From a virus, in IMG/VR virus record IMGVR_UViG_3300010885_066665, positions 1-48,600 of that record: a stretch of DNA of 48,600 bases; one strand, written 5' to 3'. Below are positions 23,537 to 30,907 of this stretch, piece by piece; positions within the stretch are counted from its first letter, which is position 1, and each line of letters opens with the position of its first letter. The notes beneath the pieces are model-generated. The model saw only the letters and a list, made by a program, of their open reading frames with translations, had not been told where the DNA came from and did no database searches. Made by a program: the position numbers and the translations under genes.

Positions 23537-24304
23537 ATGGAACTCGAAAAAATCAGACAAGAATTCAATTGGTCGGTGGCCGCAAAAGGCACCAAGAAGG
23601 ACATACTGATTGTTGTCCACAATCAGTATCATTACATAAGAAAATGCTTGGATTCGATATTTAAGAACACCAAGAACTTTGACTTGTATTTGTGGGACAA
23701 TGGTTCCGAAATCGAGACTGCAAAATACCTTAAGGAGTTTGCAGAGAGTAATTCCAACGTTCATCTTCATAGGCATGAATCAAATATCGGCTTCATAATT
23801 CCGAATAATGTCATGGCAAAAGAGGCGAAGTCTGATTGGATTATCTTGCTAAACTCAGACACAGAGGTCGAGCCGAGCTGGGACGAGGTTCTCATTGGCT
23901 TCTTGATGAATAATTCCGATGTTCTTCAAGTTGGATTTCTCGGTGGCTTCCTTAATGAATTGGGAGTTGGGTCAAGGTATGGTCTCGGCGGATCTGTGGA
24001 CTACGTGTGCGGCTACTGCTTCTGCATTTCGAAACCCACACATCTTTGCTTCGGTCTTTTCGATGAACAAAACTTGAAATTTGCCTACTGCGAGGATTCC
24101 GACTTCTCCTTGAGGATTCGCGATGCCGGCGGCAAAATATACGCTTGCTTCTCCACGGATCTCGTGGTTCATCACGGACACAAGACGACCATCGAAGTGC
24201 TCAAGAAGAACAAGGAGATTTTTGACGAGTCGATGAACAACAGGTCTTATATCGTCAACAAATGGTTTAAGTTTCTTCCCGAAGCTTTACGCACCGACAC
24301 ATGA
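23537..24304 (+). CDS. GT2 family glycosyltransferase
   Basis: A 255-residue family 2 enzyme: KDILIVVHNQYHYIRKCLDS, then LYLWDNGSEIE, VHLHRHESNIGFIIPNNVMA, and WIILLNSDTEVEPSWDEVL, in which N-S-D-T-E is the donor-metal site. Later comes VCGYCFCISK and the acceptor-side FAYCEDSDFSLRIRDAGG with the catalytic E-D. It resembles rhamnosyl- and glycan-extending transferases. The ATG at 23537 follows the terminator's T-run directly, with no ribosome site, so expression must depend on readthrough or a leaderless start. The ClpX promoter lies inside its last codons. Confidence 0.87.
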   Translation: MELEKIRQEFNWSVAAKGTKKDILIVVHNQYHYIRKCLDSIFKNTKNFDLYLWDNGSEIETAKYLKEFAESNSNVHLHRHESNIGFIIPNNVMAKEAKSDWIILLNSDTEVEPSWDEVLIGFLMNNSDVLQVGFLGGFLNELGVGSRYGLGGSVDYVCGYCFCISKPTHLCFGLFDEQNLKFAYCEDSDFSLRIRDAGGKIYACFSTDLVVHHGHKTTIEVLKKNKEIFDESMNNRSYIVNKWFKFLPEALRTDT

Positions 24305-24313
24305 GACTACAAT
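24286..24313 (+). promoter_or_regulatory. Sigma70-like promoter TTTACG-N16-TACAAT
   Basis: -35 TTTACG at 24286-24291, a 16-base spacer, and -10 TACAAT at 24308-24313. It overlaps the end of the GT2 gene and lies 29 bases before the clpX start, where ACGGAG is the ribosome site. Confidence 0.65.
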
Positions 24314-24342
24314 AAGGTCATCAATTTCAAAACGGAGTTTTT

Positions 24343-25593
24343 ATGGCGAGAAAAAAAATTGTCGCACAAAAATGCGATTTTTGTGGAAAGTCATCGAAGC
24401 AAGTCGGCAACCTCGTGGAGGGTGGCGATTCTAATAAGGTCTACATCTGCGTCGAATGCCTTCAGACAGCGAACTCAATGGTCAAAAGCAACGTAGGCGA
24501 CTCGGGTTTCGACATGAAGCTCCAAAGCCCCCGCGAGATCGTCAAACAGCTCGACCGGCACATCTGCGGCCAGGACGAGGCAAAGCGGAGCCTTGCGGTC
24601 AGCGTGTACAATCACTACGTGAGGATTATGGACGGGCAGTGGAGTGGGATGCTCGTGGACAAAGATCTTGCAGAAACTGAAATCGACAAAAGCAATGTTC
24701 TGCTCGTCGGCCCGACGGGTTGTGGCAAAACGCTCCTTGCGTCAACCTTGGCAAAGATTCTTGATGTTCCCTTTGCGATCGGCGACGCGACCACTGTCAC
24801 CGAGGCTGGCTATGTAGGAGAGGACGTCGAAAACCTCCTCCTCCGACTCCTCCAAGCGGCCGATATGGACGTTGCCAAGGCACAAGTGGGCATACTTTAC
24901 ATCGACGAGATCGACAAGATAGGAAGGTCGAACAAGAATGTCTCAATCACCCGAGACGTTTCGGGAGAAGGCGTACAGCAAGCACTGCTCAAGATGCTTG
25001 AGGGAACCGTGTGCAATATCCCCCCTCAAGGCGGCAGGAAGCATCCTGAACAAGCGTTCATTCAGTTGGACACGAGCAACATCCTTTTCATTTGCGGAGG
25101 TACGTTTGTCGGGATCGAAGAAATAGTGAAGAAACGTCTTGGTCAGAAGAGGATAGGGTTTGGTGGCGAAAGCAAGGATTCTGACCTTTCTAAAAATGAA
25201 CTCATCAAGAGGACTCAGACCGAGGATTTCATCGAATTCGGCATGATCCCCGAGTTCATTGGACGCCTCCCCATCCACGCCTGCGTCGGGGAACTTTCCG
25301 AGGACGAACTGTGCCATGTTCTCACCGAGCCGAAGAATGCCCTTTTGAAGCAATGCAAAAAGCAATTTCTCTATTCTGGCGTGGAGTTGAATTTTACGCC
25401 CGCGGCCATCAAAGAGATCGCCAAGATCGCATCGAAGGAAAAAACAGGCGCCAGGGCTCTGCGTGGAGTGGTTGCCAAGATTATTAATCCTATCATCTTT
25501 GATCTTGCTGATTATGCGAACTTCACTATAATCATCGATGAGAAGTTTGTGCGCGGAGAAGATTGCTTATCAAAAATTCCTAAAGCCGCTTGA
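24343..25593 (+). CDS. clpX: ATP-dependent Clp protease ATP-binding subunit ClpX
   Basis: A 416-residue AAA+ unfoldase. An N-terminal C4 zinc finger (C11, C14, C36, C39) is followed by Walker A GPTGCGKT (123-130), the pore loop GYVGED (156-161), Walker B ILYIDEID (184-191), and the RKH loop (232-234). The IGF tripeptide at 271-273 is the loop ClpX uses to dock ClpP. The C-terminal domain has EFIGRLP and GARALR, as in bacterial ClpX. It is full length and seems intact. A viral or mobile copy with an intact ClpP-docking loop could redirect the host ClpP protease. It has its own promoter and is followed after nine bases by the alpha-CTD-like gene. Confidence 0.95.
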   Translation: MARKKIVAQKCDFCGKSSKQVGNLVEGGDSNKVYICVECLQTANSMVKSNVGDSGFDMKLQSPREIVKQLDRHICGQDEAKRSLAVSVYNHYVRIMDGQWSGMLVDKDLAETEIDKSNVLLVGPTGCGKTLLASTLAKILDVPFAIGDATTVTEAGYVGEDVENLLLRLLQAADMDVAKAQVGILYIDEIDKIGRSNKNVSITRDVSGEGVQQALLKMLEGTVCNIPPQGGRKHPEQAFIQLDTSNILFICGGTFVGIEEIVKKRLGQKRIGFGGESKDSDLSKNELIKRTQTEDFIEFGMIPEFIGRLPIHACVGELSEDELCHVLTEPKNALLKQCKKQFLYSGVELNFTPAAIKEIAKIASKEKTGARALRGVVAKIINPIIFDLADYANFTIIIDEKFVRGEDCLSKIPKAA

Positions 25594-25602
25594 GGAGCAT
25601 GT

Positions 25603-25866
25603 ATGAAGTATACACTTGCCACAATTCCAAACGAGGCCACCAGAGCCTTGAGAGAGTCCGCTGCCGACCGTCATCCGGTGTCCAATCTAGAGCAACTAGG
25701 GGTGAGCCAAAGACTTATAAACCTTCTTCAAATGAATCGCATCAATGAGATGGAAGATTTGCTGTTAAAATCCAAGAAGGAGCTGCTTGCGCTGAATAAT
25801 TTTGGAGAGAGACAGTTGCAGATTCTTTTTGAGGCTCTTTCGAAATACCATCTTGTTGATAATTAA
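25603..25866 (+). CDS. Free-standing RNA polymerase alpha C-terminal-domain-like protein
   Basis: An 87-residue protein. Residues about 27-83 read LEQLGVSQRLINLLQMNRIN, then EMEDLLLKSKKELLALNNFG, then ERQLQILFEALSKY. This matches, helix by helix, the C-terminal domain of RNA polymerase alpha subunit (L.LS.R..N.L....I....L......L......G......I...L). That domain contacts promoter UP elements and activators. The N-terminal 25 residues are unrelated to alpha, and the assembly domain is absent. It could bind UP elements or sigma and shift host polymerase. A helix-hairpin-helix protein of another kind is the alternative. GAGGAG lies before ATG 25603, just after clpX. Confidence 0.75.
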   Translation: MKYTLATIPNEATRALRESAADRHPVSNLEQLGVSQRLINLLQMNRINEMEDLLLKSKKELLALNNFGERQLQILFEALSKYHLVDN

Positions 25867-26570
25867 ATCTTCATATATCCATATCGCTTGCAAATATCAA
25901 ACAGTTCTTGTTTGATCCATGGATTTATATTTCGTATCTGACAATCTTCGGCACTTTCCTTCTCGGGCATGATATTGCATACTTCCTTGTAGTATTTTTC
26001 GCCCTTGAAATCGAAGAACTTCTTTAGTCCTTCCGCATCGTCCTCTATTCTGTGGAAGTATTTCACCTTTCCGCTAGATTCGATCATTTTGTTCCAACGG
26101 ACATAATAAAGGCAAGCCCTTTCCGTCTGAGACATTTCTTCGTGAAGTTCTGGGAGGTGTCTGTATATGAAATTTTCAAAATGGATTTGGTGCGGATCTT
26201 CTGGGTCTTCTTGTGGAAATCGATTTCTGAAATAGCCAAGCCTTTTTATGAAAGATTTGATGACTGCAAATGGATTCCTAACGACATGAATCACTTTTGC
26301 CGAATCGAATAGATTGAGCATGTAGGGTGCGGCCATATAGCTCGATTCTGCAACTATCTCCATTTCGTAGTCCGAAAGGTTCTGCTTTTTAGAAGTCTTG
26401 CTGCTTACGGCAGGAAGCCGTCCCCCCACTATTTCCAATGCCCTGTGCGCGCCCTCAATGGTGAATATTCCCTCATGAGTGCAAGGAAATCCGAAGGTCG
26501 TGAGGAGATTGGCCATGTACAAAGTTCCACAACGCCCGGTGCCAGTTACTATGTATTTGAGGTCTATCAT
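25863..26570 (-). CDS. Sulfotransferase-family protein B
   Basis: A 235-residue protein with KYIVTGTGRCGTLYMANLL at its N-terminus (the PAPS 5'-phosphosulfate loop, here GTGRCGT) and VIHVVRNPFAVIKSFIKRL around residues 93-111 (3'-phosphate site). The region between has a Lys/Ser-rich stretch and a later YYVRWNKMIESS helix. It belongs to a broader sulfotransferase/phage adenylyl-type family than copy A, with little direct similarity. Sulfate transfer to a glycan is likely. Its stop overlaps the convergent alpha-CTD gene by four bases, and it is divergent from the next gene with only 14 bases between. Confidence 0.8.
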   Translation of the reverse strand: MIDLKYIVTGTGRCGTLYMANLLTTFGFPCTHEGIFTIEGAHRALEIVGGRLPAVSSKTSKKQNLSDYEMEIVAESSYMAAPYMLNLFDSAKVIHVVRNPFAVIKSFIKRLGYFRNRFPQEDPEDPHQIHFENFIYRHLPELHEEMSQTERACLYYVRWNKMIESSGKVKYFHRIEDDAEGLKKFFDFKGEKYYKEVCNIMPEKESAEDCQIRNINPWIKQELFDICKRYGYMKI

Positions 26571-26584
26571 ACTATAATATAGTT

Positions 26585-27628
26585 ATGCAATATGACCTAG
26601 AAATGATTGTTTTGGCATGCGAAAAGCATGAAAAAAGAATAGAAGACTTTAAAAAATATGGCATCATTAATGTCGGCGACAATAACGTAATTTTGAACCT
26701 TATCCTTTCAAACAACGAACAAATCAAAGACATCGAAACTGGATGGCCAGAAAATGTAATTGTAAAAGTTCACAATATTGATTCGCCTAATTATGTTGGA
26801 AATATATTCAAATTTATTTCTGAAATGAATCCTCAAGATTTGAAGTCTAGATGGATAATGAGATTGGACGATGATTCTTCGACAGATATTGATGGGCTGA
26901 TCAAAAATCTTGACGAATTTTATGACCACAACAAGGATTTTTACCTTGGCACGGAAGAATCCCCGAAAGACATGGATAGAGGCCCAGAGTTGGATGCTCT
27001 AGAGCAATACAAGAAAGAAGTTGGAAGTCGTCAGAAAATACTTGTTAATTTAAAGCATGAAATCGAATGCTGTGTTCTCTCGTGTTCTGCCATGAAAACC
27101 ATATTGTCAAATAAAATGTCCATGGCACTACTTAAAAAAAGAAGCCATGTGGAAGGTGGTGTTACCGATGTTGCTCTCGCCTTGGCTGCTTCTTTGGCGA
27201 AGATATATTGCATCGAATGTCCCTTTTTGTGTCACCGCCCTCTAGTGTCAGATTTTAGCATTGCAGGTGGCATTTTAAATCACATACACATGATATCGAG
27301 GGATGAATTATGGGATAATTTTGAGAGAACAAACATCCCTTTTCTCTTTTTGGAAAGATTGATTTCTGGGATGGGCGAGAAAGAGAAGTCTATGGAGAAT
27401 TTGAAGTTTATTTGTGAAACTGAAGATTTTTTGCAACTTTTTCAACTTCAAAGCAACAATATATTTAAGGTAAAGTTCGAAAACAGAAGAATGCTTTGGA
27501 TGGAGATAAAAAACAAAATCATAGTTTTTAGCGAAGGAGAAATTATCAGAAGTTTTAATATACTTCAAGATGGAAACTTAATAGAAAATAAAAATTCTGA
27601 AGATGGATTATTGTTCCACCGAGTATAA
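26585..27628 (+). CDS. GT-A-type glycosyltransferase-like protein
   Basis: A 347-residue protein whose central part has SRWIMRLDDDSSTDIDGLI (residues about 88-106), where the hydrophobic strand leading to D-D-D-S is a metal-binding site of GT-A fold transferases. A later block (HVEGGVTDVALALAASLAKI) may form the acceptor side, followed by an insertion of unknown role and a C-terminal beta-rich tail (NNIFKVKFENRRMLWMEIKN). AT-rich codons resemble the 12-17 kb island. ATG 26585 is seven bases after a TATAAT-like sequence, so the start may be nearly leaderless. Confidence 0.6.
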   Translation: MQYDLEMIVLACEKHEKRIEDFKKYGIINVGDNNVILNLILSNNEQIKDIETGWPENVIVKVHNIDSPNYVGNIFKFISEMNPQDLKSRWIMRLDDDSSTDIDGLIKNLDEFYDHNKDFYLGTEESPKDMDRGPELDALEQYKKEVGSRQKILVNLKHEIECCVLSCSAMKTILSNKMSMALLKKRSHVEGGVTDVALALAASLAKIYCIECPFLCHRPLVSDFSIAGGILNHIHMISRDELWDNFERTNIPFLFLERLISGMGEKEKSMENLKFICETEDFLQLFQLQSNNIFKVKFENRRMLWMEIKNKIIVFSEGEIIRSFNILQDGNLIENKNSEDGLLFHRV

Positions 27629-27632
27629 ATTA

Positions 27633-28073
27633 ATGAATATCAAAGAATTATCTGATGTATTGAAGTCAAATCCCGATGTGCGGATTCACTGGATGCTCCC
27701 CGACAAATCGTTCGTGCCGGCACACTGCCACATCACCGAAGTCGGCCGCGTTCAGAAAGACTTTGTTGATTGTGGTGGCACCGTGCGATCGCGGACATCG
27801 TGCGTTCTGCAAGTGTGGGTGGCCAACGATCTTGACCATCGACTCAAGACAACGAAACTTGCGAAGATCATTGAGTTCGCCCGTCCGCTGCTTCAGTTTG
27901 ATGACCTTTCGGTCGAGGTCGAATACGAAGATTCCGTAGTCTCGCAATATCCTCTGGGCGGTGCGGAAGTCACCCCTTCTGGGATATTGTTTTATTTGGG
28001 GTCGAAGCACACATCATGCCTGGCTCCGGACAAATGCGGGGTCGGAGGAGGAGGAGGAGGAGGTTGTTGCTGA
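27633..28073 (+). CDS. DUF6428-family protein with Gly-rich CC end
   Basis: This 146-residue protein, from ATG 27633, has the features I remember for DUF6428: SDVLKSNPDVRIHWMLPDKS, then FVPAHCHITEVGRVQKDFVD, CGGTVRSRTSCVLQVWVAND, and KLAKIIEFARPLLQFDD, and KHTSCLAPDKCGV. Host copies usually sit near arsenic/ArsR-type regulation, so metalloid or metal stress is possible, but its biochemical role is not known to me. The end is GGGGGGGCC, from a GGA repeat, with paired Cys that might bind a metal. Its codon use is GC-rich, unlike the AT-rich gene just before it, so it was gained separately. Host-derived origin is likely. Confidence 0.78.
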   Translation: MNIKELSDVLKSNPDVRIHWMLPDKSFVPAHCHITEVGRVQKDFVDCGGTVRSRTSCVLQVWVANDLDHRLKTTKLAKIIEFARPLLQFDDLSVEVEYEDSVVSQYPLGGAEVTPSGILFYLGSKHTSCLAPDKCGVGGGGGGGCC

Positions 28074-28134
28074 CATTTTGCTCTGGCCTCTTTTTTTCCT
28101 TTTTGGTATGATACCCCTTCTCAAGGAGGATGCC

Positions 28135-28350
28135 ATGCTTTATTATGTTCAGTCTGGAAAAATGGACACGTCGTTGCACGCAAAGAGCCACAAGCACGCG
28201 GCCATGATGACGATAAAGAACTGCGACTGCGAACTGGGCGTCATCACTGTTGTGAGCGAAAAAAGAATAGAGGATGACTCCTCGGGCCACGTTTATTTTC
28301 ACACTGAAAATATCATCGAGGAATGCACCAAGATGAGGCTGGTAGGCTGA
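28135..28350 (+). CDS. Small conserved phage-type protein
   Basis: A 71-residue protein starting at ATG 28135, with AAGGAGG six bases upstream. It reads YYVQSGKMDTSLHAKSHKHA, then AAMMTIKNC, then LGVITVVSE, then HVYFHTENIIEEC. The 'V.SG.MD...HA.SH..AA..A' opening recurs in many phage small proteins in my memory. The fold looks like one helix between strands. It overlaps the opposite-strand gene 28313-29026 by 38 bases at their 3' ends. Function unknown. Confidence 0.65.
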   Translation: MLYYVQSGKMDTSLHAKSHKHAAMMTIKNCDCELGVITVVSEKRIEDDSSGHVYFHTENIIEECTKMRLVG

Positions 28351-29026
28351 ATTTTTCTTGAACCATCTTGTCTATATTTGCAACATTTTCCATCTGCTTG
28401 CCTATTTCCGTAAGTTGTCCACGGTAGGCCACTCCCGTTATTGGATACCAGAAGTAATGGTGTAGGCAGACTCTCAACTTCATCTTCTCCCTCGCCACTT
28501 TGTCGCTTGCTATTTCGGCGGTTATGGCCGAACTGACGACGCTTTCAGATATGTCGGGTTCTGTGAGGCAAGAGGCGAAGGACTCCTTTTTCCAGAACCT
28601 CGTCTGAAAGTTGAATGTCCATTCGCTTTCTGGCTTGAACCTCAAGAGTTCGCCAAAACTCTCTAGGTCGTAGTAGGGAAGATAGGTGCTGACTTGGAGG
28701 GCATCCAGGTCATTTTCAAGGAACTGCGAGTAAAGTTTGCTGAACATCCCCGAGGTCATTGGAGCGGTGGGCCAGAAGTCCTCGAGCATGTAGAAGACAT
28801 GCTCCTCCTCGATTCTTGAGAGTATGAACTTCAAGTTTTCCACGAAAGTTCCTTTTCCTGTCTTGATCTGCTTGAAGCATTCTGGGAGATCAATGTCCTT
28901 TTCCTCGTTGCAGAAGTACATTGGGCACCCTATGCTTGGATCCCAATGCTTCCGCATGAAGTTGAAGAATCCCCCCCAAAAAGGTTCGTATTTGTCGCAG
29001 GTCTGAACGACTAGGGCGCAATTCAT
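28313..29026 (-). CDS. Glycosyltransferase-like protein
   Basis: A 237-residue protein starting NCALVVQTCDKYEPFWGGFF, with HVFYMLEDFWPTAPMTSGMF around residues 75-94. The LEDFWPT motif is characteristic of a set of bacterial and phage sugar-transferase-like proteins in which the hydrophobic strand is followed by an acidic pair. A Trp/Phe-rich stretch (EWTFNFQTRFWKKES) and a C-terminal HHYFWYPITGVAYRGQ complete it. A GT-A-type fold is inferred. It is coupled to the upstream amidohydrolase-like gene by ATGA, which suggests a shared pathway. Confidence 0.62.
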   Translation of the reverse strand: MNCALVVQTCDKYEPFWGGFFNFMRKHWDPSIGCPMYFCNEEKDIDLPECFKQIKTGKGTFVENLKFILSRIEEEHVFYMLEDFWPTAPMTSGMFSKLYSQFLENDLDALQVSTYLPYYDLESFGELLRFKPESEWTFNFQTRFWKKESFASCLTEPDISESVVSSAITAEIASDKVAREKMKLRVCLHHYFWYPITGVAYRGQLTEIGKQMENVANIDKMVQEKFSLPASSWCIPR

Positions 29027-29715
29027 ATTTTTTTTGTTTCGTCGGAATTGTATTTGGTGGTGTCGTCGAGCATCATCTGGGCGTCTATGGCCGATATCAG
29101 ACCGCCGATCGTGATGTGGATAAAGTCATCGCACCTGAGCCCCCTGACTATCTCCAGCTGCATGGAATCAACGTCGAAGCTTTGGTACCAGTGGTTGAAC
29201 AGCTGGTTGAGGTTGTTTTTCGATCTTCCCGCGTAGTTCCCTCCCGACTTGCCCTCATACACCCCGAAGCCCTCGTTCTTTAGGTTGTCTACGAACGCAT
29301 TCTTGAACCTTGAGGTGCATGAATAGGAGGGTGGATCGCCATCTCCATATCCGACTATCATGTCCAGATCTTCGTCGTCCGCGATCTGGCGGACGATGTC
29401 GGAGCATCCGTGGAGGATCAGAACGAAGGGTCTTTCCCCGTATTTTTTCTCTATCCTCTTGGTGAACCTGAGCACTGGGTCTAAAAATTCTTCCTTTACC
29501 ACGTCGGAATGGAGGTGTCGTACATCGTTGCAGTTCGCCAAATCCTTCCAGTAGTCAACAGTCTGAGCCCTCTTGAAGCCCCTGTTTATGACTGCATACG
29601 CCCCGAACTCGGAGGCGACGGTCTCGGTTATGTAGTCGGTGTTGGTGTCGTCTGGCCCATGCGGAGCAACGATCAAAACCGGGGTGTCTCCTTCAATTAA
29701 GCTCACTCTTTCCAT
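29023..29715 (-). CDS. N-formylglutamate amidohydrolase-like protein
   Basis: A 230-residue protein starting at ATG 29715. It begins TPVLIVAPHGPDDTNTDY, where the AP-H-G near the N-terminus is the metal-binding start of the N-formylglutamate amidohydrolase / poly-gamma-glutamate hydrolase fold. It continues with INRGFKRAQTVDYW, NDVRHLHSDVVKEEFLDP and FVLILHGCSD. The second HG and the His cluster (HLHSD) fit a zinc-dependent amidase or peptidase. In phages such enzymes can cut peptide or capsule (gamma-glutamyl) bonds. It could act on a host surface polymer or a glycopeptide. It heads a two-gene leftward operon divergent from the sigma-like gene. Confidence 0.7.
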   Translation of the reverse strand: MERVSLIEGDTPVLIVAPHGPDDTNTDYITETVASEFGAYAVINRGFKRAQTVDYWKDLANCNDVRHLHSDVVKEEFLDPVLRFTKRIEKKYGERPFVLILHGCSDIVRQIADDEDLDMIVGYGDGDPPSYSCTSRFKNAFVDNLKNEGFGVYEGKSGGNYAGRSKNNLNQLFNHWYQSFDVDSMQLEIVRGLRCDDFIHITIGGLISAIDAQMMLDDTTKYNSDETKKI

Positions 29716-29846
29716 GACAATACAATATAGCCAAGAAATGACAAAAATGCCCTGCACAAATAAAATCCGAACAAAATAAGGCTGTTGATATTCAAATTTT
29801 ACAAGGATTTCCTCATTTTTCGCTATCCAAAAAAACTTTATGGGTG

Positions 29847-29874
29847 TTGACCCATTTGTTTTCTGTGCTATCTT
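29847..29874 (+). promoter_or_regulatory. Sigma70-like promoter TTGACC-N16-TATCTT
   Basis: -35 TTGACC at 29847-29852, a 16-base spacer, and -10 TATCTT at 29869-29874, with GTGC directly before the -10. It drives the sigma-like gene and the array to its right. The first dyad element lies about 20 bases after the -10 box. Confidence 0.65.
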
Positions 29875-29894
29875 CCTGTGAACCTGAATTTTCG

Positions 29895-29907
29895 GCCGCC
29901 TGGCGGT
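29895..29907 (+). repeat. Dyad element 1 (GCCGCCTGGCGGT)
   Basis: First copy of the GCCGCCNGGCGGT element, in the leader of the sigma-like gene. It is intergenic, about 35 bases before the ATG. Confidence 0.75.
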
Positions 29908-29941
29908 ATGGATGCTAAATCCACTAAAAAAGGAAGCCACA

Positions 29942-30862
29942 ATGAAACGTGATTTTCAATGCCTCGTTCCACATACGCCGATCAGCGAATCCCGCAAGAT
30001 GGAGATCGAGGACATTTTGCGGGACGGGAACGCGCTCCTCAAGGAACACCATGAAAAAATGAAGCGGGCTTCTGGCATCAAGAAGCACAGCAGGGTTTCA
30101 TTCCTCAAGATGGTTTCCGACTCCTTCCGCCCCAAGGAGGATGTTGAGGTGGGAGGAGTCGTGATTCCCTTCGCCGACGCCGAAAAAATTCTCTTGGTTG
30201 GCAAGGTGGAGTGGGAGCTTCTGAGTTCGTTCTCCAACATGATCAACAAAATCGTCCGTCGCTGGAGCCGGAAGAATCGGGACGTATGCCTTTCGCACGA
30301 AGATTTGATCGGGGAGGCATATGCCGCATCGAAACGGGCGACGACGCACTTCATCAATCCCAACGTGAGGTTCTGCACCTTTCTCCACTGGTGCGTCAGT
30401 CGCCATCTTTCCAAAGTATGCTGTCGCACGAATGGGCTTTCGAGCCTTTCTGCGTCATCGGTCAGGCTCAAACTTAAATACCGCGAACTTTCGTCTAGAG
30501 AAGGTGCGAACTTCGATTCCGTCGTGCGTGAAATGAACCTTTCCTCCTCCGAGGCATCGAAGCTGCAGGCGGTCTTGTGCAAGGCTCAAAGCTCTGCGGC
30601 TCTTTCGGATCTTGCCGTGGCCGCCGAGCCCGGCGGAAAGGATTCCGGCCTTTTGGCCCGCGTCAGGAAACTTGAATTTTCTGGGCTCGAGCGGGCCGTC
30701 CTTGAGGGGTTTCTGGAGTCTTCTAGTTCTGGTCTGGGCCTGGGTTCCATCTCCAAGAATCTCATCAATCCCGATACCAACAAGCCCTACAGCCGCATGG
30801 CCTTCACCTTCGCGTTCAGGCGTGTAAAGGAGAAGATTGCCAAAATTTGCAATGACGACTAA
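29942..30862 (+). CDS. Sigma-70 region-2-like factor
   Basis: This 306-residue protein starts at ATG 29942, with AAGGA a few bases upstream. Residues about 120-160 carry HEDLIGEAYAASKRATTHFI, then NPNVRFCTFLHWCVSRHLSK, which matches sigma-70 region 2.1-2.4 ('DL.qeG..gL..A...fd...g..F.tya.w.ir.ai'). The usual RxFSTYATWWI is replaced by VRFCTFLHWCV. An N-terminal helical region and a C-terminal half with a possible region 4-like helix pair (LGSISKNLINPDTNKPYSRM, then FAFRRVKEKI) are present. It could direct host RNA polymerase to phage promoters. It is the first gene of the long rightward array. Confidence 0.72.
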   Translation: MKRDFQCLVPHTPISESRKMEIEDILRDGNALLKEHHEKMKRASGIKKHSRVSFLKMVSDSFRPKEDVEVGGVVIPFADAEKILLVGKVEWELLSSFSNMINKIVRRWSRKNRDVCLSHEDLIGEAYAASKRATTHFINPNVRFCTFLHWCVSRHLSKVCCRTNGLSSLSASSVRLKLKYRELSSREGANFDSVVREMNLSSSEASKLQAVLCKAQSSAALSDLAVAAEPGGKDSGLLARVRKLEFSGLERAVLEGFLESSSSGLGLGSISKNLINPDTNKPYSRMAFTFAFRRVKEKIAKICNDD

Positions 30863-30869
30863 AAATATG

Positions 30870-30882
30870 GCTGCCGGGCGGT
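30870..30882 (+). repeat. Dyad element 2 (GCTGCCGGGCGGT)
   Basis: Copy in the 45-base gap between the sigma-like and RuvB-like genes, with ACAAGGAG ten bases after it. Confidence 0.7.
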
Positions 30883-30907
30883 TCTTCCCATACAAGGAGA
30901 CAAAAAG

